From a virus, in IMG/VR virus record IMGVR_UViG_3300045974_000076, positions 1 through 25,040 of that record: 25,040 bases of DNA; one strand, 5' to 3'. The notes below the pieces were generated by a model. The model saw only the letters and a list, made by a program, of their open reading frames with translations, was not told where the DNA came from and ran no database searches. The translations under genes were made by a program, and so were the position numbers. This document shows, piece by piece, positions 21,417-25,040 of this stretch (position 1 is the stretch's first letter; each line of letters begins with the position of its first letter).

Positions 21417-21846
21417 CTGGCATTCTACGGCAGGGTACCGACAGCCACCATGGCAGGATACGGCCCTAGGTGCCCCTGTGGCAGCCGATCCGGCAGTGAG
21501 TGGCACCATGGTGCCACGGTAGTCGTTAGAGGCGCTTAGAACGGCAGCCAGGGACCTTAGAGACATTTCACCTGGTCACGGTAGGTGCCACCAGGTACGA
21601 CCCCGGCAGGCAGGCAGGCAGTCCCTAGGGATACCCCTAGAGGATGACACGGCAGGCAGTCGACAGGCAGGCAGACAGGCAGCCACGGACCCTAGACAGG
21701 CAGCCACAGTAAGACCACCGGACCAGACTACTAGGGCACCCAAGACCATGGGGTACACAAGGCTACTCTGAGGGAACCGAGCAGGCTCGCCCAGTACACA
21801 ACCCAGCCGAACCTCATGGAATCACAACCCCTAGAACAATCGGCTA
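21417..21846. repeat. GGCAG- and CTAG-rich noncoding repeat block
   Basis: About 430 bases without a convincing gene. It is packed with direct GGCAG units, densest at 21606-21712 (for example gcaggcaggcaggcagt, gacaggcaggcagacaggc), and with the usually rare tetranucleotide CTAG, including the 10-base palindrome tccctaggga (21622-21631), tacccctagag (21632-21642) and acccctaga (21827-21835). Short open frames across it have shadow-like composition and no ribosome sites. Iteron-like direct repeats in a noncoding block between early operons would fit a replication origin or a regulator-binding array. No AT-rich unwinding segment is obvious. Confidence 0.6.
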
Positions 21847-21892
21847 TTGACAGTCGTGCTAACTTTCAACCGGGAGCCGAACGGCGGCTCTC
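21847..21892 (+). promoter_or_regulatory. TTGACA box and leader hairpin before small-gene operon
   Basis: A TTGACA at 21847-21852 repeats the ttgacagtcg seen at 20547. No good -10 is found at the normal distance, so promoter status is uncertain. Downstream, gggagccg (21872-21879) and cggctctc (21885-21892) form an 8-base-pair stem with one G-T pair and a five-base loop. It lies just before the ribosome site AAGGAG of the gene starting at 21914. The hairpin could insulate or regulate the leader of that mRNA. Confidence 0.4.
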
Positions 21893-21913
21893 ACAGCAAC
21901 CCAAGGAGTAACC

Positions 21914-22219
21914 ATGGCAACCAAAGCCAAGGCATACAACCCTATCACCCATGACGGCGTGCAATCGCTGGTCGTCAACGTGCCAGACTGGGCCGACCTT
22001 TACACAGTCGTGCTGCACACAGCCAAGGCAACCAATGACAGGCTGAGGCAAGTCATCCAGCAGTGGACCAAGTACACAGACAACATCGAAGTGGCCTACT
22101 ACGGCTATGACTGCCGAGTGTTGGACGACGACGGTGTGACCATCGGCACCGACGGCTACCCGGACGCCATGGGCGTCTACAACCCCAAGACCGAAACCTT
22201 CAACTGGGAAAGGGCATGA
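21914..22219 (+). CDS. Small protein of the rightward operon, unknown function
   Basis: This is a 101 aa protein; AAGGAG lies 6 bases before the ATG at 21914. After a basic N-terminus (MATKAKAYNPITHDGVQSLV) the sequence alternates short beta and helical parts: NVPDWADLYTVVLHTAKATN, a helix DRLRQVIQQWTKYTDN, then IEVAYYGYDCRVLDDDGVTI and a polar end with ETFNWERA. It is mildly acidic with one cysteine and no membrane segment. It is the first of a set of closely spaced small genes, one base before the next start. No family is recognised. Small early phage proteins of this kind often act on host functions, but nothing here shows that. Confidence 0.85.
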   Translation: MATKAKAYNPITHDGVQSLVVNVPDWADLYTVVLHTAKATNDRLRQVIQQWTKYTDNIEVAYYGYDCRVLDDDGVTIGTDGYPDAMGVYNPKTETFNWERA

Positions 22220-22220
22220 C

Positions 22221-22535
22221 ATGAAAGTCCTGTATGCACCCAACATGTGCCACGTCTACATCGCTGGCAACGAGTTCGGGGAAACTCACTACATCGTGGC
22301 AGAGTCATGGGAAGACGCCTATGAAGAATACCTGTCATACGAGGCAAGCATCGGCAACATCTGCGACCATGGCGGCGAAATCAGCGATGAAGAACGCATG
22401 AACCATGGCGGCTGTGACTGCACCATGAACGACCAAGGCCAATGGGTCTATGACGTCAATCTGTGGATGAAAGAACTCCGCTTGTCGGTGGACATGTTCA
22501 TGCTGGCAGCAGAAGCCTTCGAGGACAGCAAGTAG
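22221..22535 (+). CDS. Small acidic protein with Cys/His cluster
   Basis: This is a 104 aa protein starting at 22221, one base after the preceding stop, so translation is probably coupled; GGGAAAGG lies upstream. It is strongly acidic (ESWEDAYEEYLSYEASIGNI). A possible metal-binding cluster is formed by C48, H50, H62, C65 and C67 (NICDHGGEISDEER, NHGGCDCTMN). The end is helical (NLWMKELRLSVDMFMLAAEA). No known zinc family is recognised. A host- or phage-regulator role is possible but not shown. An 82-base gap with a 7-base inverted repeat (tgccatg/catggca, 22551-22572) follows. Confidence 0.85.
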   Translation: MKVLYAPNMCHVYIAGNEFGETHYIVAESWEDAYEEYLSYEASIGNICDHGGEISDEERMNHGGCDCTMNDQGQWVYDVNLWMKELRLSVDMFMLAAEAFEDSK

Positions 22536-22617
22536 TCATTCGGGCTAAGGTGCCATGGGGGAACTCATGGCATCCCATGTCTTAGTGAACGGCACTAGAC
22601 AGAAAGGATAGACACTC

Positions 22618-23019
22618 ATGCATGAATGGAAGAACAACCCCAAGGCGTTGTTGCGGTCACGCAGCCTCGTCACAGCCCGACCCGAACTACGCCCATGGCA
22701 AGACGGCCAAAGCATCAAACTCGGCAACTGGGCCATGCGTGACGGCTGGGAGTCGGACGGCATCAAGACCCGGTACATCTACCACTATGACACGCTCATG
22801 GGGTACTTCTGGTCGGAACTGGAAGACAAGTGGGCATTCACCCCAGTCAGTCTCGGCCATGGCAGTGCATCAGATGCCCAAGGCATGAACAACCTCACCA
22901 GCATCCAGTTCTCAAGCGAACTGGGCAGGATGCTCAACCACTACGGGTGGGTCATGAGAATGAACTGTAAGGCACACACAGCCATGTGGATCAGTGACAG
23001 TGGGGACGTGATGGAATGA
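22618..23019 (+). CDS. Small protein of the rightward operon, unknown function
   Basis: This is a 133 aa protein; AGAAAGGA precedes the ATG at 22618. It is rich in Trp and His: MHEWKNNPKALLRSRSLVTA, then WAMRDGWESDGIKTRYIYHY, GYFWSELEDKWAFTPVSLGH, and a C-terminal half with SSELGRMLNHYGWVMRMNCK and AMWISDSGDVME. It appears to be one globular alpha/beta domain with no membrane segment or recognised motif. Its stop overlaps the next start as ATGA, linking it to two further tiny genes. The function is unknown. Confidence 0.85.
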   Translation: MHEWKNNPKALLRSRSLVTARPELRPWQDGQSIKLGNWAMRDGWESDGIKTRYIYHYDTLMGYFWSELEDKWAFTPVSLGHGSASDAQGMNNLTSIQFSSELGRMLNHYGWVMRMNCKAHTAMWISDSGDVME

Positions 23020-23192
23020 GTTTCCAACAGGTCGTCGTCACCATCGACACGGCAGGATGGGCCAAGGAACCATCCCTGCAAGCCACCGCAGACATGGTGG
23101 CCAACGAACTCTCGGAGAGTTTCATCGGTGAGTACATCGCTCACGTCATCCCGCTAGACATCACCTACAAAGGAATGGATTACCTGTCATGA
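23016..23192 (+). CDS. 58-residue protein, unknown function
   Basis: This short gene runs from an ATG at 23016, overlapping the preceding stop as ATGA, to a TGA at 23192 that in turn overlaps the next start as ATGA. The product reads MSFQQVVVTIDTAGWAKEPS, then LQATADMVANELSESFIGEY and ends IAHVIPLDITYKGMDYLS. It is a plausible small alpha/beta domain. The double coupling and lack of any other gene here make it convincing despite its size. No family is recognised. Confidence 0.8.
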   Translation: MSFQQVVVTIDTAGWAKEPSLQATADMVANELSESFIGEYIAHVIPLDITYKGMDYLS

Positions 23193-23413
23193 GCATCACC
23201 CTCACAGAAGCCAAGGCATTGAAGCGTGGAGACATGCTGGTCAGTGTTCACACTGGCAAGCGTTGGAAGGTCAACGGCATGGTCAAGACATGGAAGACCG
23301 ACCCGACCCGCATCCACGTCCCCCTCAAGCACGGCCTCTACGCCTATGACGCCTTGGAAGACCGGAACTTCATCAACGGCATCTGCCATGACGTGACCAA
23401 GGAAGCATCATGA
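23189..23413 (+). CDS. Small beta-rich protein, unknown function
   Basis: This is a 74 aa protein, ATG at 23189 in ATGA overlap with the preceding gene, and its stop overlaps the following start as ATGA. It begins MSITLTEAKALKRGDMLVSV, continues HTGKRWKVNGMVKTWKTDPT with alternating strands and basic residues, and ends with ALEDRNFINGICHDVTKEAS. The LKRGD…V…G…W.V.G pattern resembles small SH3-like barrels found in phage-encoded hypothetical proteins, some of which bind nucleic acid. The fold is an impression rather than an assignment. Confidence 0.82.
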   Translation: MSITLTEAKALKRGDMLVSVHTGKRWKVNGMVKTWKTDPTRIHVPLKHGLYAYDALEDRNFINGICHDVTKEAS

Positions 23414-23508
23414 TCGCATGGCTTGGCGTGGACACCCATGACCAACTGTGGGGTGGTGGGCTAATCCTGTTCGTGGCATTCTGCTACTGGATCGCCACCA
23501 AGAAGTAG
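23410..23508 (+). CDS. 32-residue single-pass membrane peptide
   Basis: An ATG at 23410 in ATGA overlap with the preceding stop opens a frame ending with TAG at 23508. The product is MIAWLGVDTHDQLWGGGLIL followed by FVAFCYWIATKK. It has one membrane helix (about residues 14-29) flanked by an acidic/polar start and a Lys-Lys end, implying N-out or N-in single-span insertion. The position as the last gene before a strong terminator is consistent with a genuine gene. It could be a membrane-acting inhibitor or accessory peptide. It is too short for a canonical holin. Confidence 0.7.
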   Translation: MIAWLGVDTHDQLWGGGLILFVAFCYWIATKK

Positions 23509-23522
23509 CAGCACTCAAGGCT

Positions 23523-23560
23523 AAGGCCCGGTGTCCCTCATGGGATACCGGGCCTTTCTT
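23523..23560 (+). terminator. Strong intrinsic terminator of small-gene operon
   Basis: The arm at 23523-23537 (aaggcccggtgtccc) pairs with 23542-23556 (gggataccgggcctt) as 15 base pairs including one G-T, with a four-base loop (tcat). It is followed by tcttgt. The A-run before and T-rich run after fit a bidirectional or rightward factor-independent terminator, and it lies 14 bases after the last stop of the operon. Confidence 0.9.
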
Positions 23561-23627
23561 GTATCCCTAGTTACCTGGTCCGGTAGTCATCAGGTATGTG
23601 GGCCTTGGTGTTCTTGGAACAAATCTG

Positions 23628-23655
23628 TTGACAGATTCGGCGGGATCGGTATACA
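23628..23655 (+). promoter_or_regulatory. Sigma70-type promoter of the DUF932-like gene
   Basis: TTGACA (23628-23633) and TATACA (23650-23655) are separated by 16 bases. It is the best match to a housekeeping promoter in the window. It sits between the preceding terminator and the start at 23709, giving a leader of roughly 45 bases. The gene therefore has its own transcription unit. Confidence 0.75.
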
Positions 23656-23708
23656 GTGCCGGCAGCGAATCGGGAACGGCCCGACGCAAACCGAAAGGCA
23701 ACATCATC

Positions 23709-24839
23709 ATGGGTTACGCAGGAGAAGTGGAATGGATGAACCAAGAGGGCAACGCACTCATGGGATTCCTGGACAACCGGGCCATGTGGGAGAAGAACGG
23801 CTACGTCCACATGCAGAAGGACGGCACCATGAAGGCATGGTGGGCCAGTGAAGATTTCAAGGGTGGCTATGCCGGTGCCATCCCCGTCGAAGACGTGCAG
23901 CGTCGGATGCTCAACTGGGAAGCCCAAGAGTCCGACATCGCCGTCAAGGTCTACGTCACCGAAGGCGACTACGACGACCAGGACAGCAACGGCTACTTCA
24001 AGTGGGTGGCAGACCCGGATCACAAGGCCATCGTGAGGACGGACAACAAGGCCATCTTCAACTATGTCGGTCGTGACACCTACCAGGTCCACGGCTACGA
24101 CCCGGTGATCCAGCAGTGTGCCAACATCGCTGACGGGGAACTGGGCATCGCCTCAGCGTTCCTCATGGACCAAGGTGCCGTGTTCGTCATCAACATGGAA
24201 CTCCCGGATGACATCACCACCGAGACAGGGATCGCCCACCGTGTCCGGTTGCAGGCATCGACCAGCATGAACTCCAAGTTCGCCACCCAGTGGAAGATCG
24301 TGGATGAGTTCAGCGTGTGCAGCAACTCGTTCAGTCTCAACCTGGCAGGCAAGGGCAACGAGTTCCGTGTCAAGCACACCAGCAAGTCCCTCGGTCGCAT
24401 CGGTGATGCCCGGCAGGCGTTGGGCCTGGTCTACAAGGCAGCGGAGGAATACACCGCATTCCTGGACAGCATGACCAAGGTGGACGTGAACGACGCCCAG
24501 TTCAAGGCCATCTTGGAAGGCATCTTCGTCCTCCCCGACCCGGAGGTGAAGAACGGCAAGGTGTGCAACCTTGCGGCCATCACAAGGACAGAGAACAAGC
24601 GGGACACCCTGCTCACCATGTGGGGCAAGGACAAGACGGTCAGCCCGTGGGCAGGCACCTTGTTCGGTGCATTCCAGGCATGGTCGACCTGGAATCAGCA
24701 TGAGCGTCCCCGTGGGGATGCCCTGGCAGCCAACATCATCGGCAGCGTGAATGGCAGCATCGCCAAGGCCGACTCGGACTTCTTCGCCATCGTGGCTGGC
24801 TTGGAAAACCTCGATCTGGGTGCCCTCGTCCCTGCCTGA
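23709..24839 (+). CDS. DUF932 / TIGR03299-like phage protein
   Basis: The ATG at 23709 follows GAAAGGCAACATCATC and gives 376 aa. An upstream in-frame extension lies across the promoter and is discounted. Features shared with the DUF932 family are KAIVRTDNKAIFNYVGRDTY (the 'may change or test' strand near residues 108-127), GAVFVINMELPDDI (158-171), the HRVRLQASTSMNSKFATQW region, VCSNSFSLNLAG and a VKHTSKSLGRIGDARQAL helix, then TLFGAFQAWSTWNQHERPRG near the end. The family is widespread in phages and plasmids; its function is not settled. The protein is soluble, with no membrane segments. Its own promoter and terminator suggest independent, perhaps strong, expression. Confidence 0.88.
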   Translation: MGYAGEVEWMNQEGNALMGFLDNRAMWEKNGYVHMQKDGTMKAWWASEDFKGGYAGAIPVEDVQRRMLNWEAQESDIAVKVYVTEGDYDDQDSNGYFKWVADPDHKAIVRTDNKAIFNYVGRDTYQVHGYDPVIQQCANIADGELGIASAFLMDQGAVFVINMELPDDITTETGIAHRVRLQASTSMNSKFATQWKIVDEFSVCSNSFSLNLAGKGNEFRVKHTSKSLGRIGDARQALGLVYKAAEEYTAFLDSMTKVDVNDAQFKAILEGIFVLPDPEVKNGKVCNLAAITRTENKRDTLLTMWGKDKTVSPWAGTLFGAFQAWSTWNQHERPRGDALAANIIGSVNGSIAKADSDFFAIVAGLENLDLGALVPA

Positions 24840-24857
24840 CCTGAGCACCCTTAGCAC

Positions 24858-24893
24858 AAGGCCCCACCTGGGAAACCGGGTGGGGCCTTTGCT
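24858..24893 (+). terminator. GAAA-looped intrinsic terminator
   Basis: The arm 24858-24871 (aaggccccacctgg) pairs with 24876-24889 (ccgggtggggcctt) as 14 base pairs including one T-G, around a GAAA tetraloop. It is followed by ttgct. It lies 18 bases after the stop of the DUF932-like gene and closes its single-gene unit. Confidence 0.88.
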
Positions 24894-24936
24894 ATATATG
24901 GAGAGGTAAATATCCACCACAATGAAAGGCAGGATC

Positions 24937-25040
24937 ATGGCACGGACATACAACATCACACTGTCGGATTCAGTGAAGGTCAGTTTCGACCCCTTCACGG
25001 GAGTTCTGATGGTCATGGAGTCGGCAGACTGGGGAGGCGG
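24937..25040 (+). CDS. Partial protein, cut by the right edge
   Basis: The ATG at 24937 is preceded by GAAAGGCAGGATC, nearly the same leader as the DUF932-like gene (GAAAGGCAACATC). An in-frame ATG at 24922 is the alternative. The visible 34 residues begin MARTYNITLSDSVKVSFDPF and continue TGVLMVMESADWGG, an amphipathic beta-strand pattern. No stop occurs before the window end. It follows a terminator, so it should have its own promoter; only a weak AT-rich segment (tatatat near 24894) is visible. The function is unknown. Confidence 0.72.
   Translation, partial: MARTYNITLSDSVKVSFDPFTGVLMVMESADWGG

Noticed and set aside
21310-21522. 70-codon plus-strand frame after the Ala/Pro-rich gene
   Set aside because: It begins at a GTG overlapping the stop and reads through both strong hairpins, with biased composition. 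Non-coding is more likely.
21417-21846. CRISPR array
   Set aside because: The GGCAG units are short and irregularly spaced, with no repeat-spacer periodicity and no cas genes.
24153-25016. 287-codon minus-strand open frame
   Set aside because: It is antisense to the DUF932-like gene and crosses its terminator, with no start signal.

Overview
This window is a GC-rich stretch of a tailed double-stranded DNA bacteriophage (Caudoviricetes). A complete packaging, head and tail-type module lies on the minus strand. A divergent set of small, mostly unknown genes lies on the plus strand. Many starts are preceded by AGAAAGGA-type Shine-Dalgarno sequences, which pair with a 16S 3' end of the CCUCCUUUCU type. 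With the high GC content this suggests, but does not prove, an actinobacterial host. I saw no integrase, repressor, tRNA, CRISPR array or insertion sequence. The morphology is probably short-tailed: there is a head-tail adaptor, a beta-propeller nozzle-like protein and two internal/ejection-type proteins, and no tape measure, sheath or tube genes within the window. The left edge cuts the late operon, so this is not final.

Minus strand, in transcription order (right to left, 20287 to 1): a membrane-anchored coiled-coil protein; a DUF2829/Tad2-type anti-Thoeris candidate; an unknown protein; a small-terminase candidate; large terminase; a zinc-ribbon protein; portal; three or four small head-region proteins, one of only 48 aa; scaffold; major capsid protein; decoration-like protein; then a cUUCGg-capped hairpin. 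After it come a virion protein, an Ig-like protein, a repeat-containing fibre, an FN3 protein, a sulfotransferase-like protein, a small helical protein, the nozzle-like protein, a beta-rich protein, the adaptor, a Gln/Asn-rich protein, a glycine-rich membrane-active protein and a truncated gene. Stop/start overlaps of the ATGA, GTGA or TGATG type link many neighbours, so the whole strand is probably read as one or two long transcripts.

The divergent control region (20288-20623) has no gene. It carries nested palindromes and a TTGACA box pointing right. To its right are an Ala/Pro-rich protein, two very strong back-to-back hairpins, about 500 bases of GGCAG- and CTAG-rich noncoding repeats, and an operon of six small genes. 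Two of those (58 and 32 aa) are linked by ATGA overlaps, and the operon ends in a strong terminator. A DUF932-like gene follows with its own promoter and terminator, then a gene cut by the right edge.

The points most worth a second look are the Tad2-like gene in the packaging operon, the 15-base repeat shared by a coding region and the terminators beside it, the repeat-rich noncoding block (possible origin or regulator-binding array), and a sulfotransferase-fold protein among tail genes.
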